A stretch of DNA of 64,000 nucleotides from Nitrospirota bacterium. Its GTDB lineage: Bacteria; Nitrospirota; Nitrospiria; SBBL01; JAADHI01. The stretch is taken from positions 80,158-144,157 of the forward strand of contig JAJDBX010000046.1 of assembly GCA_029261135.1 (NCBI GenBank), read 5' to 3'. Made by a program: the position numbers and the translations under genes. Positions 9,746 through 20,557 of this stretch are shown one piece after another (position 1 is the stretch's first letter; every line of letters starts with the position of its first letter). The notes below the pieces were generated by a model. The model did not search any database. It saw only the letters and a list, made by a program, of their open reading frames with translations, and was not told where the DNA came from.

Positions 9746-10753
9746 ATGCAACTTCCGCATACCCAAGCCCCTCAGTTTAAATTTTCTCAGAAAAAACAAA
9801 ATATGACATCGCCCCATTTTAGTAGCCTCATTCGCCCTTATGAGGGAGGAAAAGTTGACATCGGCCTCTTGGGAGTACCCTCCGACACCGGCGTAATCCA
9901 AGGAGGGGGGCGCGCGGGTGCCGCCCTCGGCCCGGATGCGATCAGAGAAGCCCTAAGCCGGTACGGTACCCGCTATAATATTGAGCGGGATATCGATCTT
10001 TCGTCCCTTAAAATTGCTGACTTTGGCAACCTTGTTTGTGATGCAGGTTCTGTAGAACAGACCCATCAATGCCTTACGGAGGCCGTTTCTGAGTTGATTC
10101 GTCTTGGGGTACTGCCCATTTTATTTGGTGGAGGCCATGACCTGACTTTTGGCGGTGTGCGAGGATTGGCAAAAGCGCGACCATGCCCGATTGGAGGCAT
10201 TACACTCGACGCCCATTTTGATGTGCGCGAGGTCATCGATCGTAAAATTACCAGTGGCACCCCTTTTAGAAATATTTTGGACCATATAGAGGAAGTGCTT
10301 GGGTCAAAATTCGTTGAAATTGGGATCAATGGCCTTATTAATGACAAAAAACACTTAGTCTACCTTGAAAAGAAAGAGGCCTGCATCTTTTCTCTTTCTG
10401 AAACACGCCAAAAGGGAATGGCCACCGTGCTTGAAAAAGGCTTGCAGGTTGCCTCAGATGAAACAGAAAAGATCTTTTGCTCGATAGATCTTGATGCCGT
10501 CGCGCAGGCCTTTGCACCCGGGACTTCAGCGCCCTCTCCCGAAGGACTGACGCCGGAAGAGGTTTCAATGGCGGCCTATCACTTTGGTCTCCACAAAAAA
10601 ACAGCGTATTTTGATATTATGGAGCTGAATCCCAATTTTGATCAGGATGGCCGGACCGCCCGATTGGCGGCCGCGCTTGTACTTCATTTTGTCACGGGCT
10701 TTGCGCAACGGGAAAATAAGCGAGAAAACCCCATCGGATTTCGGATGCTTTAA
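9746..10753 (+). CDS. Ureohydrolase family protein, probable formimidoylglutamase
   Basis: Arginase/agmatinase fold binuclear manganese hydrolase. Seen metal-binding motifs: GGGHDLT, DAHFDVRE and SIDLDAVAQAFAPG; these are the family set. Specificity cannot be read from them, but the stop codon directly abuts the GTG of hutU, so conversion of formimidoylglutamate to glutamate plus formamide (HutG) is the likely job; agmatinase-like activity is the alternative. Start is uncertain: the track uses GTG 9689; ATG 9746 (MQLPHTQ) and ATG 9803 (MTSPHFSSL) are in frame, and none has a convincing Shine-Dalgarno. Confidence 0.82.
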   Translation: MQLPHTQAPQFKFSQKKQNMTSPHFSSLIRPYEGGKVDIGLLGVPSDTGVIQGGGRAGAALGPDAIREALSRYGTRYNIERDIDLSSLKIADFGNLVCDAGSVEQTHQCLTEAVSELIRLGVLPILFGGGHDLTFGGVRGLAKARPCPIGGITLDAHFDVREVIDRKITSGTPFRNILDHIEEVLGSKFVEIGINGLINDKKHLVYLEKKEACIFSLSETRQKGMATVLEKGLQVASDETEKIFCSIDLDAVAQAFAPGTSAPSPEGLTPEEVSMAAYHFGLHKKTAYFDIMELNPNFDQDGRTARLAAALVLHFVTGFAQRENKRENPIGFRML

Positions 10754-12466
10754 GTGCTGAACCCCTCCAACAAACAAACTCAATCTCGACCCCTGTTTGA
10801 AGACTTATGCCCCTTGGAACCAATTCGTCCGCCTTTGGGCAAAAAACGAAGCTGCCGGTCGTGGGATAGCGAAGCCGCGCTGAGGATGTTGCAAAACAAT
10901 CTGGATGATCGAGTCGCCATCGATTGGAAAAATCTCATCGTTTATGGTGGCACAGGCCGAGCCGTACGCAATTGGCAAGAATATCACCGTATTGTTGCCG
11001 CGCTGCGTGATTTAGGCCCAGATGAAACGCTCTGTATACAATCGGGAAAGCCGGTTTATATTGCGAAAACAGACCGGAAATCTCCGCGTGTCATCATTGC
11101 AAATTCCAATCTTGTACCTGCCTGGGCAACCCCTGAACACTTTGACCATCTTGACCGCTTGGGACTCACCATGTACGGCCAAATGACCGCAGGCAGTTGG
11201 ATCTACATCGGAACCCAAGGCATATTACAAGGCACCTATGAAACCTTTGCGGCGGTAGCGCGACAATCCTTTCAGTCTGAATCACTTCGTGGCAAATGGA
11301 TTTTGACTGCGGGCATGGGTGGGATGAGCGGAGCACAACCCCTTGCGGGCGTCATGAATGAAGCGGTCATTTTAGATGTTGAGGCACGGCCAGAGCGAAT
11401 CAAACGTAAAGTAGATGAAGGTTTTTGTGACCGCATGACGAACAGTTTGGATGAGGCTTTGAATTGGCTTAAAACCGCCCTAGGGACGGAAACGCCACTT
11501 TCGATTGGACTCCTTGGGAATGCTGGCGAGATTTTCCCGGAACTGGTGAAACGTGGGGAAGTCCCAGATATTGTGACCGACCAAACCTCAGCACATGATC
11601 TACTATCCTATATTCCACTTGGAAATCTTACTGAGATCGATCAACTTCGTGAGAAAAAACCAGAAATTTACCGGGAAAAATCACTTCAAACAATAAAACG
11701 TCACGTGAATGCGATATTGTCAATGCAGCAGCAGGGAGCAGTCTGCTTTGATTATGGGAACAACCTCAGGGCACAAGCGGCTTTAGCTGGCGTAAAAATC
11801 ACACAAAAAGATGGCAGCTTTAAATATCCAGGGTTTGTCCCGGCCTACCTCCGACCGCTTTTTTGTGAAGGAAAAGGGCCTTTTCGATGGGCGGCACTTT
11901 CCGGTGATCCCAAGGACATTGCCCGGATTGATCAAGCCCTGCTTCGTGCTTTTCCAAAAGATATCGCCCTGAAACGGTGGATTAAACTTGCCCAAAAAAA
12001 AGTGCCCTTCACGGGACTTCCCGCGCGCATTTGCTGGCTGGGTTATGGCGAACGTGCAAAGTTCGGCGCGGTCATTAATGACCTCGTCATGAAAGGCGAG
12101 GTTTCAGCACCCATCGTCATTGGACGAGACCATCTCGATTGTGGATCTGTCGCATCACCACACCGTGAAACAGAAGGGATGGCCGATGGCTCTGACGCGA
12201 TTGCCGATTGGCCCTTGCTTAACTTTGCCCTAAATGCTGTCTCGGGGGCCTCTTGGGTTTCCTTCCATCATGGCGGGGGAGTTGGCATTGGAAATTCACT
12301 CCATGCCGGGATGGTGATTGTTGCCGATGGCACAAAACAAAGGGCCAAGCGGATTGAACGCGTTTTGACCGTTGATCCGGGCATCGGCGTCGCACGCCAT
12401 GTGGATGCCGGTTATGAAAAAGCAAAGAAGACTGCAAAGAAAAAAAAGGTTGCCATCCCTAAATAG
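10754..12466 (+). CDS. hutU: Urocanate hydratase
   Basis: NAD-dependent enzyme of histidine breakdown, urocanate to imidazolone propionate. Seen: [20 protein letters not shown] and [12 protein letters not shown] near the N-terminus, the NAD-binding [35 protein letters not shown], and near the C-terminus [16 protein letters not shown] and [15 protein letters not shown]. 570 residues is typical. The GTG start begins at the base after the upstream TAA, so the two genes form one translationally linked pair. Neither histidine ammonia-lyase (hutH) nor imidazolonepropionase (hutI) is in the window. Confidence 0.95.
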   Translation: MLNPSNKQTQSRPLFEDLCPLEPIRPPLGKKRSCRSWDSEAALRMLQNNLDDRVAIDWKNLIVYGGTGRAVRNWQEYHRIVAALRDLGPDETLCIQSGKPVYIAKTDRKSPRVIIANSNLVPAWATPEHFDHLDRLGLTMYGQMTAGSWIYIGTQGILQGTYETFAAVARQSFQSESLRGKWILTAGMGGMSGAQPLAGVMNEAVILDVEARPERIKRKVDEGFCDRMTNSLDEALNWLKTALGTETPLSIGLLGNAGEIFPELVKRGEVPDIVTDQTSAHDLLSYIPLGNLTEIDQLREKKPEIYREKSLQTIKRHVNAILSMQQQGAVCFDYGNNLRAQAALAGVKITQKDGSFKYPGFVPAYLRPLFCEGKGPFRWAALSGDPKDIARIDQALLRAFPKDIALKRWIKLAQKKVPFTGLPARICWLGYGERAKFGAVINDLVMKGEVSAPIVIGRDHLDCGSVASPHRETEGMADGSDAIADWPLLNFALNAVSGASWVSFHHGGGVGIGNSLHAGMVIVADGTKQRAKRIERVLTVDPGIGVARHVDAGYEKAKKTAKKKKVAIPK

Positions 12467-12494
12467 ATTCTTTCTGTTCTGGATTGTCTTAAAT

Positions 12495-12785
12495 TTAAAG
12501 ACCTAGTATTTTAAGTAAATACATTCCTTTCGGTTTGTTTAAAATAAGTTGCTCTTTTTTTTGTTTTGACATTTTTTTGATGCAGAACTCTGCCTTTAAG
12601 GCCTTGGCATGACTTCCGATCTTTGTCTGATACACCAAGTCAAAGGGCCCTTTTGAACGTAAGTATTTTGCACCTTTTCCCTTTTCAGTGCTGTGCTCGG
12701 TAAATCGTCGATCGACATCTCTTGTGATACCCGTGTACAAGGTATTCAACCGAGTTCGAATCATATACAAATGCCATTGATCCAT
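12495..12785 (-). CDS. GIY-YIG domain protein (UPF0213 / YhbQ-like)
   Basis: Small single-domain GIY-YIG nuclease-like protein; the family's role is poorly defined. Seen: the first strand HLYMIR, the diagnostic LYTGIT with the following DVDRRFTEH helix, and a lysine-rich C-terminus. The ATG at 12785 (MDQWHLY) is preceded by AAAAGG at 7 nt and gives 96 residues, the normal size. The ORF track adds eleven upstream residues to 12818. It is convergent with hutU with a 28-bp gap. Confidence 0.85.
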   Translation of the reverse strand: MDQWHLYMIRTRLNTLYTGITRDVDRRFTEHSTEKGKGAKYLRSKGPFDLVYQTKIGSHAKALKAEFCIKKMSKQKKEQLILNKPKGMYLLKILGL

Positions 12786-13040
12786 ACGATGACCTTTTAA
12801 TTTAGACTCACTTAACATTCATCCCAAAATAGGATGAGTCGTCATTTACGACTGAATAAAAAACCACTGAAAGTGGCATTCAGATTGCCCAAATTGCTCA
12901 AGGCTTCTGCTGACAGAATATTTCGCGTCATCGGGATGGGACAAATATCGAATGCTATTTTTTGAGAAAGAGCGTACTTCCGCTGAATTGATAGAGCCTG
13001 TTGGGTTGTAAATGTTGAGGGCTATGGTTTTGCCTGTCGG

Positions 13041-13080
13041 ATATGGTCGTGAGGAAACGACACCTCCCCCACGACCATAT
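13041..13080 (-). repeat. 11-bp perfect inverted repeat after the HU gene
   Basis: ATATGGTCGTG and CACGACCATAT flank an 18-nt loop, 3 bp beyond the HU stop codon. Position suggests an mRNA 3'-end structure or terminator, but no T-run follows on the minus strand. An alternative smaller hairpin GTCGT/ACGAC can form inside. Confidence 0.5.
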
Positions 13081-13083
13081 TAA

Positions 13084-13371
13084 TTACAAGCTTGCTTTTA
13101 AGACCGTGGAAGGTTTAAATCGAATTGATTTTGAGGCTTTGATCTTGATGGGTTCACCGGTTTGAGGATTTCTCCCTTTTCTTGCAGAGCGCTTTGTTTT
13201 AGTAAATGTTCCAAAACCGGGATAGCTATAGCGACCTTCTTTTTTTATAGCTTTCCCGATTGTGGCAAAAGCTTCTGAAATCACTGCTTCGACCATTTTT
13301 TTCGTGACCTCACTTTTTGTGCTTTTCGCCACTGACTTTGAGACTTTTTCGATCAGTTCACTCTTTTTCAT
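13084..13371 (-). CDS. HU/IHF family DNA-binding protein
   Basis: Histone-like nucleoid protein that bends and compacts DNA as a dimer. Seen: MKKSELIEKV start, the alpha-helical dimerisation half, GFGTFTKTKRSARKGRNPQTG of the beta-arm region and the SIRFKPS C-terminus. 95 residues from the ATG at 13371, which has GGGAGAA about 8 nt upstream; the track's upstream start at 13401 adds ten residues not found in HU proteins. HU versus IHF cannot be decided from this alone. Confidence 0.93.
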   Translation of the reverse strand: MKKSELIEKVSKSVAKSTKSEVTKKMVEAVISEAFATIGKAIKKEGRYSYPGFGTFTKTKRSARKGRNPQTGEPIKIKASKSIRFKPSTVLKASL

Positions 13372-13648
13372 GTGCTTGTTCTCCCTGTTTGCTTGGCCCA
13401 ATTCGCGAAAGATAAAAAAACTGTAGCCGACTATTCCGAAAATGTCAAAAGTTAAAGCACTTTTTTAGATTATTTTACTGAAAAATAGGAATTTACTTTC
13501 CAGAACCCTGGTGGATGAAAGATTTCGTAGCCCACTTTAAGGCGGATGAATCCGATCAAGAGAATTCCACTTTAGCAATCGTCATGATAATATAGTCGGA
13601 TGATGATCGATCAGTAAAATCATATCCCAATAAGAGATCAAAGTACAA

Positions 13649-14575
13649 ATGCCTTCATTTCCTGAATCCCCTATTATCGTTCCTGATGAAAACAACCCTG
13701 AACGGATTGACCGTTATCTCATTAAAAAAGGCTTCCCGCTCACCCGATCTCGCATTCAGCGCCTGATCGTTGAAGAACAGATTTTGATCAACGGCACACC
13801 GACCCGGGCCAGTTATAAACCCAAAAAAGGGGATAACATTCAGATTACGGTTCCGTCGCCAACGCCACTTGATTTAATCCCAGAAGATATTCCACTCGAT
13901 ATACTGCATGAGGACAAAAGCCTAGTGGTGCTTAACAAAGCGGCGGGCATGGTGGTACACCCCGCTCCGGGGCATTATGATGGAACAATGGTGCATGCCC
14001 TCTTGTTCCATTGCAAAGATCTGACCGGGATCGGAGGACGAGAGCGGCCAGGGATTGTACATCGCTTGGATAAAGACACCTCAGGGGTAATGGTGATTGC
14101 AAAAACAGATGAAGCCCACCGCTTTCTTTCAAAACAGTTTAAAGACCACTCGATCGACCGGGAGTATTTCGCTCTCGTATGCGGAAAGGTCAAAAAAGCC
14201 GACAAGGTAAACCTAGCGATCGGTAGGGATCGCATCCATCGTAAAAAGATTTCTGCCCGGACATCCAGCCCCAGAGCTTCGGAGACACACTATCGGATTA
14301 AGGAACGTTTTAAGATCGCGACGTTTTTAGAAGTCAGACCGAAAACGGGCCGAACCCATCAAATCCGCGTCCATATGGCACATATCGGACACCCCATTGT
14401 CGGAGACAAAGAATATGGGGGTAAAATGTCAAAATCCATCGGTCTCAAAGCCGAGCGACAGATGCTTCATGCCGCCACCCTTGGGTTCATCCACCCGGTC
14501 ACGAAAGAAAACCTTTTTATCTCGACACCTCCGCCGGCAGATATGGCCGCTTTGCTCCAAGCCTTACGTCAATAA
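13649..14575 (+). CDS. RluA/RluD-family 23S rRNA pseudouridine synthase
   Basis: Isomerises uridines in 23S rRNA, in RluD itself at helix 69. Seen: an N-terminal S4 RNA-binding domain (about residues 15-75, IDRYLIKKGFPLTRSRIQRL), a catalytic domain with IVHRLDKDTSGVMVIAKT carrying the catalytic aspartate, and RTHQIRVHMAHIGHPIVGD. 308 residues fits RluD. Family assignment is certain; the exact target position is not. uvrA follows on the same strand after 81 bp. Confidence 0.92.
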   Translation: MPSFPESPIIVPDENNPERIDRYLIKKGFPLTRSRIQRLIVEEQILINGTPTRASYKPKKGDNIQITVPSPTPLDLIPEDIPLDILHEDKSLVVLNKAAGMVVHPAPGHYDGTMVHALLFHCKDLTGIGGRERPGIVHRLDKDTSGVMVIAKTDEAHRFLSKQFKDHSIDREYFALVCGKVKKADKVNLAIGRDRIHRKKISARTSSPRASETHYRIKERFKIATFLEVRPKTGRTHQIRVHMAHIGHPIVGDKEYGGKMSKSIGLKAERQMLHAATLGFIHPVTKENLFISTPPPADMAALLQALRQ

Positions 14576-14656
14576 AGAATTGACCCTAATTGTCACAGAA
14601 ACATTCCCCGTGTTATGGTTTGAGGTTCAATTCAAAAGGATTTTAAGGTCTTATAA

Positions 14657-17482
14657 ATGAAGGAACAAAGCATTCAGATTAAAGGTGCGCGTGAGCACAA
14701 CCTGAAAAATATCGACTTGGACATTCCGCGCGACAAGCTCGTGGTGATTACCGGCCTTTCCGGTTCGGGGAAGTCGTCCTTGGCTTTTGACACGATTTAC
14801 GCCGAAGGGCAACGACGGTATGTCGAATCGCTCTCAGCCTATGCCCGCCAGTTTTTGGATAAGATGGACAAGCCAGATCTTGACGCGATTGAAGGGCTAT
14901 CCCCTGCGATTTCCATTGAGCAAAAAAAAACGAGCAAAAACCCGCGCTCAACAGTTGCAACCGTGACCGAAATTTACGATTACTTGCGACTCCTATTCGC
15001 CCGTATTGGTCACCCCTACTGTTATCAATGCGGAAAAGAGATTACTTCGCAAACCATCCAACAGATGGTCGATGCCATTATGCAATTTCCACTGGGAGAA
15101 AAAATCCATATCCTGGCCCCGATTGTTCGAGGGCGAAAAGGAGAATATAAAAAAGAGCTGCGCTCGGTTCGGGAAAAAGGATTTATCCGGGTTCGAATTG
15201 ATGGGAAAATCATCGACCTCTCTCAGGAAGAGCAAAACGTCACACTGGAAAAAAACAAAAAACATGACATCGAAGTGGTCATTGATCGTCTCATCGTTAA
15301 AGAAAGCCTCGAACGGCGGCTGGCGGACTCTTTGGAATTGGCTGCAAAAATGGGGGATGGCATTGTCCTGATTCTAAAAGGGGATGAACTCCTTCTTTTT
15401 TCAGAACATCTTGCCTGTATCGACTGTGGGGTCAGTTATCCCAAAATAGAACCACGTTTGTTCTCTTTCAATTCACCGCACGGCGCTTGTCCTATTTGCG
15501 ATGGCCTCGGCACCAAATTGGATGTGGATCCTGATCTCGTCGTGCCTGATAAAACGCTCTCATTACGGGATGGCGCGATCAAACCCTGGGCAAAACGAGG
15601 GTCTTTTTATTACGATCAGATCATGGAAGAAATTTCTGAGCATTATGGCATTGACCGGATTAAAGCATTTAAAAAAATTGCCCCAAAACATCAGAAGGTG
15701 CTGCTTTATGGCTCAGGAAATGAGCGCATTACATTCACCGGGATGCGTGACGGGGAACTCGTTTCCTATCAACGGCCCTTTGAAGGCCTGATCCCGAATT
15801 TGGAGCGCCGATACAAAGAAACCGATTCAAACTATATCCGGCAGGAAATTGAACTTTACATGGCAAAACACCCCTGTCCTACTTGTGAAGGCCGTCGTTT
15901 AAAACCCGAGAGTTTGGCCATCAAGGTGGGTGAACAATCCATCGCTGAGATCACACATCTTTCGATCAAAGCCGCCCTTGAATTTGTGGAAACACTTATA
16001 TTGACAGAGCGTGAGACTTTAATCGGAGAGCGCATTTTAAAAGAGATTCGAGAGCGCCTGGGTTTTTTAGTGAATGTGGGTGTCGATTACCTCACGCTGG
16101 ATCGCACATCCGGCACCCTCTCCGGTGGAGAAGGGCAGCGGATTCGCCTTGCAACACAAATCGGCGCGTCCCTTGTGGGCGTCCTGTATATTTTGGATGA
16201 ACCCAGCATTGGTCTTCACCAGCGAGACAATCTCCGACTTTTAGACACCTTGTGCCATTTACGAGATATTGGCAACACCGTGATCGTGGTCGAACATGAT
16301 GAAGAAACGATTCAAAGCGCAGACTGGGTCATTGATATGGGGCCGGGTGCCGGGATTCATGGGGGCCTTGTCGTTTCTGAAGGGCCTCCGGAGACGATTA
16401 TCGCGGATCCACAATCAGGAACCGGCTTATATCTATCAAAAAAACTTCGAATTACCTTGCCGGAGAGAAAGCGCAAAGCCAAAGGCTTCATTAAAATTAA
16501 GAATGCAGTGGCGCATAATTTAGATGGGATCAATGCCGAATTCCCGCTGGGTCTTTTTACCTGTGTCACAGGCGTTTCGGGTTCCGGAAAATCGACACTG
16601 GTACTCAAAACCCTCTATAAAAACATGGCGCAGCACATTTATAAAAATACTGAAAAACCGGGCGACTGTGAACAAATCACCGGCGTGAACCAGATTGATA
16701 AAGTCATCCACATCGATCAAACGGCCATTGGCCGAACCCCTCGCTCAAATGCGGCCACCTATACAGGGGTCTTTACCTTTATCAGGGAACTATTTTCGCA
16801 ACTGCCAGAATCTCGTGTACGTGGGTACAAAGCGGGGCGTTACTCCTTTAATGTGAAAGGAGGGCGGTGTGAGGCCTGCCAGGGAGACGGGGTCATCAAA
16901 ATTGAGATGCATTTTTTACCAGACGTCTATGTTATGTGTGAGGTCTGTAACGGGAGACGCTACAATCGCGAAACCCTAGATATCCTCTATCGCAGTAAAA
17001 GCATTGCCGATATACTGGACATGACCATCGATGACGGAACTACTTTTTTTAAAGCCATTCCATCGATCTATTCGAAGTTAGTCACGCTTCAAGAAGTGGG
17101 CCTGGGTTATATCAAGCTCGGACAATCGGCCACAACACTTTCAGGCGGAGAAGCGCAACGAATCAAGCTCTCAAAAGAGCTTTCCAAACGGCCAACAGGA
17201 AAAACCCTGTACATTTTGGATGAGCCGACGACGGGACTTCATTTTTCCGATATCCAACGGTTGCTCGATGTCTTAAACCGTTTTGCCGAATCTGGGAATA
17301 CCGTTGTTGTCATCGAACATAATTTGGATGTGATCAGAAATGCCGATTGGCTGATCGACCTCGGCCCCGAAGGCGGAACCGGCGGCGGAAAGATTGTCGC
17401 AACGGGAACCCCGGAAATGGTATCAAAAGTAAAAACATCGTATACAGGGCAATTTTTGAAAAAAATGTTCGCCGATCAATAA
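14657..17482 (+). CDS. uvrA: Excinuclease ABC subunit A
   Basis: Damage-recognition ATPase of nucleotide excision repair. Seen: two ABC ATPase modules with Walker [13 protein letters not shown] near residue 31 and [10 protein letters not shown] near 640, two signature motifs ([13 protein letters not shown] and [12 protein letters not shown]), and two four-cysteine zinc motifs (CIDC...CPIC and CEAC...CEVC). 941 residues is full length. The ATG has AAGG 9 nt upstream. Confidence 0.98.
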   Translation: MKEQSIQIKGAREHNLKNIDLDIPRDKLVVITGLSGSGKSSLAFDTIYAEGQRRYVESLSAYARQFLDKMDKPDLDAIEGLSPAISIEQKKTSKNPRSTVATVTEIYDYLRLLFARIGHPYCYQCGKEITSQTIQQMVDAIMQFPLGEKIHILAPIVRGRKGEYKKELRSVREKGFIRVRIDGKIIDLSQEEQNVTLEKNKKHDIEVVIDRLIVKESLERRLADSLELAAKMGDGIVLILKGDELLLFSEHLACIDCGVSYPKIEPRLFSFNSPHGACPICDGLGTKLDVDPDLVVPDKTLSLRDGAIKPWAKRGSFYYDQIMEEISEHYGIDRIKAFKKIAPKHQKVLLYGSGNERITFTGMRDGELVSYQRPFEGLIPNLERRYKETDSNYIRQEIELYMAKHPCPTCEGRRLKPESLAIKVGEQSIAEITHLSIKAALEFVETLILTERETLIGERILKEIRERLGFLVNVGVDYLTLDRTSGTLSGGEGQRIRLATQIGASLVGVLYILDEPSIGLHQRDNLRLLDTLCHLRDIGNTVIVVEHDEETIQSADWVIDMGPGAGIHGGLVVSEGPPETIIADPQSGTGLYLSKKLRITLPERKRKAKGFIKIKNAVAHNLDGINAEFPLGLFTCVTGVSGSGKSTLVLKTLYKNMAQHIYKNTEKPGDCEQITGVNQIDKVIHIDQTAIGRTPRSNAATYTGVFTFIRELFSQLPESRVRGYKAGRYSFNVKGGRCEACQGDGVIKIEMHFLPDVYVMCEVCNGRRYNRETLDILYRSKSIADILDMTIDDGTTFFKAIPSIYSKLVTLQEVGLGYIKLGQSATTLSGGEAQRIKLSKELSKRPTGKTLYILDEPTTGLHFSDIQRLLDVLNRFAESGNTVVVIEHNLDVIRNADWLIDLGPEGGTGGGKIVATGTPEMVSKVKTSYTGQFLKKMFADQ

Positions 17483-17612
17483 ACCTGCCCCTGATCTCGC
17501 CTCGCTTTCTTCAAGCTTACCGAAGTCAAAGCGTGTTTGGACAGCTCTTTTCATTAATGTTAAAATGTATTGCCCTTTGTTTTGTACAAAATAAACAAGG
17601 TCTTCGGTCACA

Positions 17613-18275
17613 TTGAGGGATGTTTTGAATCACAGAATGTCATTAAGAAAAGATGAGTTTTTGAGCAGATCTTGTCGATACAATATCTGCTCAATCCCTT
17701 CATTCAGAGTACTTTTTTTTGCGATTTTATTCATTTTTGTTCTGGTTCCCTCGGTCAATGCGAGAGGAAGAGGGCGCATTCAAAATGTCACAGTCGACAC
17801 GGTCGATAAAAATGTTTTTGTCTCTGCGAGATTAAACGGTGGATTTAGAAAAGAGATTGTGAACGATATTCACAATGGTATTCCGAAAGAGTTTTATTAT
17901 TACCTTGTACTGAAGCAAAAAGAGAAAAATTGGTTTGATGAAGAGATCCTTTCTAAAACAATCCGATATACCGTGAAATATGACACCCTCAAAAAAAACT
18001 ACCTCGTGACGCAAGGCTCGAATGGAGAATCCGTCGAACAACAGGTCGACGGATTTAAAGCGATGAAAGACATCGTGACGCAGGTTCACAAAATACAAAT
18101 TGTCTCAACGGACAAACTAAAGCGGGGAGAAGAATATTTCGTCAGCGTACAATCTCAGATGCAAGCCGCAAAACGCCCATTTTATTTAGACTACTTTCTC
18201 TTTTTTATTCCTTTCCTTGAAATCGATACCCCTTGGGAAAATTCGCCACAAATCTCTTTTCCCAGTTTAAAATGA
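17613..18275 (+). CDS. DUF4390-like exported protein upstream of NtrYX
   Basis: Exported protein resembling the DUF4390 family, which is often encoded next to NtrY-type kinases; function unknown. Seen: a signal sequence (LFFAILFIFVLVPSVNA) then a soluble region rich in beta-strand patterns, including DKNVFVSARLNGGFRKEIVND, and a C-terminal PFLEIDTPW motif. The track starts at TTG 17613; TTG 17625 with GAGGGA 4 nt upstream and ATG 17637 are alternatives. The kinase gene starts 18 bp downstream, so the three genes form one operon and the product may be part of its sensing. Confidence 0.75.
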   Translation: MRDVLNHRMSLRKDEFLSRSCRYNICSIPSFRVLFFAILFIFVLVPSVNARGRGRIQNVTVDTVDKNVFVSARLNGGFRKEIVNDIHNGIPKEFYYYLVLKQKEKNWFDEEILSKTIRYTVKYDTLKKNYLVTQGSNGESVEQQVDGFKAMKDIVTQVHKIQIVSTDKLKRGEEYFVSVQSQMQAAKRPFYLDYFLFFIPFLEIDTPWENSPQISFPSLK

Positions 18276-18293
18276 GGATTTCACACATTTTAA

Positions 18294-20549
18294 ATGTATC
18301 GATTCTCTCGGTCTGAGCCAATGGAAACATCCCTTCATCATTCCAGCCCGGACACAAAGAACGTAAGACCACAAAGGACCTTTCGTCCTGTATGGATTAC
18401 AGCACTTTGTTTGACACTGTCTATTTCAATTACTTTCCTTCTCTTTCAAGGGATTGAACGCCCCTCACTTTTTTCTACAAATATTCTTGTGGTCACTATG
18501 GTCAACCTGAATATTACACTCGCGATTTTACTCGTCCTATTGCTTTCCAGAAACCTGATTAAGCTTTATTTTGAAAGAAGGCTGGAGCCGAATAAATCAA
18601 GCCTCAGGAGCAAACTGGTTGCCGGATTGATTGGACTTTCGATGATCCCCTCCATTCTTCTGTTTGTTGTCGCAAGCGGACTTCTCACCAGCAGTATTGA
18701 AAACTGGTTTTCAATACAAGTTGAAAAATCACTTGATCAATCTTTAGAAGTCGCCCAATACCATTATGAAGAAGCAGAACAGGATGTTTCTGCCATTTCA
18801 GAACAAATTGCGAATCGCTTAATGAATGGAAATCGTCTGAAAGGCTCTCTTTCTCGATTATCAAAACAGCTTCGTGACCGGAAAGAAGAACATCGACTAC
18901 ATCAGATTTATCTTTTCACACCGAAATACCAAGAGATGGCAGACACACTTGATCAAGATCTGGAAGCATCAAGCGATCCTAATCGCCCCACCCCCCAAGA
19001 CTTACAGCGGGCCTTAGAAAACAACGATGGCATATCGGAAAGGGATACAAAAGAACCGATCTTGTCGATTCAATCGACCCCTCAGGGAGATATTGTCCGA
19101 GGGATTCTCCTTCTCAAAAAACGTGGCCGGACGGAGGCTATCCTCGTAGTGGATCATTTAATCCCTTTACTCTTAGTGAGCAAAATGGAGGGGATTAAAA
19201 AATCGGTTGAAGAATACAAACAGCTCAAAGCCTTTAAAAACCCGATTAAAGGCAGTTATATTATTTCCTTTTTGATTATCGTATTTCTCATCATTTTTTC
19301 AGCAACGTGGTTTGGCTTGTATCTTGCGAAAAATATTACGATTCCCATTCAAAAATTAGCAGAAGGGACACAAGCGGTCGCACATGGAGATCTTAATTTT
19401 CAAATTGACGTCCGTGCAACGGATGAATTAGGTGTTCTGGTGGACTCCTTTAACACGATGACAGCAGACTTAAGGGAAGGTCAAAAAAGGGAACTTGAAG
19501 GGAAAAATTCCCTGGTTGCATCTAATAGAGAACTTGAAGGGGTACTCACCAATATTGCGGCGGGTGTGATCTCGGTGGATGAAGAAGGGGTCATCACCAC
19601 CTTCAACCCCTCGGCAGAAAAAATTTTGGAAGTGAAAGCAGAAGACGCCATTCATGAAAATTACACGGATTTTTTTTCAAATCGAGGGATGAAAACCATC
19701 ACAAGTCCGCTTCAAAAAATCCAGGAGAGCGGAAAAGAGTCCTTAGAAGAAGAGGTGACTTTAGAGGTTCATAGTAAATTTGCAAGCTTGCGCATGGTGC
19801 TTTCGGTCTTACATGGAACCGATGAGCGCTTACTCGGACATGTGATAGTTTTTGATGATTTGTCGGAGCTGATCCGGGCACAAAAATTAGCGACTTGGCA
19901 AGAAGTGGCGCGTCGGATTGCGCACGAAATACGAAATCCGCTGACACCGATTCAACTTTCGACGGAGCGCCTCCGTAAAAAATATGCACAAAAATCGGAG
20001 GATTTTGATCGGATATTTGATGAATCGACTCAAATTGTGATCAATGAAGTCCATGGTCTGAAAACCTTGGTAGATGAATTTTCTGATTTTGCGAGAATGC
20101 CGCCTCCTCGAACCAAACTGCAAGACATTGAGCCGATATTGCAAGAGGTGATCTCACTTTACCAAACCGGTCATCACAAGATCTCGATACGTTCAGACCT
20201 TGATGCATCAGTGCCTGAAATGAGATTAGATCGTGGTCAGATCAAACGCCTTTTGCTAAACCTTTTTGAAAATGCCGTTGAAGCGATGCAGGGGCATGGC
20301 GCGATTTTGGTCACAACGATTTATGATTCCGTCCAAAATAAAGTGCGTGTCGGAGTGGCCGATGAGGGAATCGGTATCCGACCTGAAGATCTTGATAAAC
20401 TCTTCCTCCCCTATTTTTCACGATCAAAAACGGGGACAGGATTGGGCTTGGCTATCGTTAACCGGATTGCGACCGATCACAATGCTCAGATACGTGTAAC
20501 ACCGAGACAACCCAAAGGAACCATTATTACCATAGAGTTTTCTGTATAA
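18294..20549 (+). CDS. ntrY: NtrY-type membrane sensor histidine kinase
   Basis: Sensor kinase of a two-component system, expected to phosphorylate the NtrX-like regulator encoded 8 bp downstream. Seen in order: two N-terminal membrane segments (about residues 28-85), a third at about 110-130, an extracytoplasmic region, a fourth segment at about 322-342, HAMP (about 343-395), PAS (about 410-510), HisKA with RRIAHEIRNPLTPI (phospho-acceptor near residue 543), and a C-terminal HATPase with NLFENAVEAM, DEGIGI and GTGLGLAIV. 751 residues fits NtrY. An in-frame ATG at 18321 is an alternative start. Confidence 0.92.
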   Translation: MYRFSRSEPMETSLHHSSPDTKNVRPQRTFRPVWITALCLTLSISITFLLFQGIERPSLFSTNILVVTMVNLNITLAILLVLLLSRNLIKLYFERRLEPNKSSLRSKLVAGLIGLSMIPSILLFVVASGLLTSSIENWFSIQVEKSLDQSLEVAQYHYEEAEQDVSAISEQIANRLMNGNRLKGSLSRLSKQLRDRKEEHRLHQIYLFTPKYQEMADTLDQDLEASSDPNRPTPQDLQRALENNDGISERDTKEPILSIQSTPQGDIVRGILLLKKRGRTEAILVVDHLIPLLLVSKMEGIKKSVEEYKQLKAFKNPIKGSYIISFLIIVFLIIFSATWFGLYLAKNITIPIQKLAEGTQAVAHGDLNFQIDVRATDELGVLVDSFNTMTADLREGQKRELEGKNSLVASNRELEGVLTNIAAGVISVDEEGVITTFNPSAEKILEVKAEDAIHENYTDFFSNRGMKTITSPLQKIQESGKESLEEEVTLEVHSKFASLRMVLSVLHGTDERLLGHVIVFDDLSELIRAQKLATWQEVARRIAHEIRNPLTPIQLSTERLRKKYAQKSEDFDRIFDESTQIVINEVHGLKTLVDEFSDFARMPPPRTKLQDIEPILQEVISLYQTGHHKISIRSDLDASVPEMRLDRGQIKRLLLNLFENAVEAMQGHGAILVTTIYDSVQNKVRVGVADEGIGIRPEDLDKLFLPYFSRSKTGTGLGLAIVNRIATDHNAQIRVTPRQPKGTIITIEFSV

Positions 20550-20557
20550 GGAATCTG

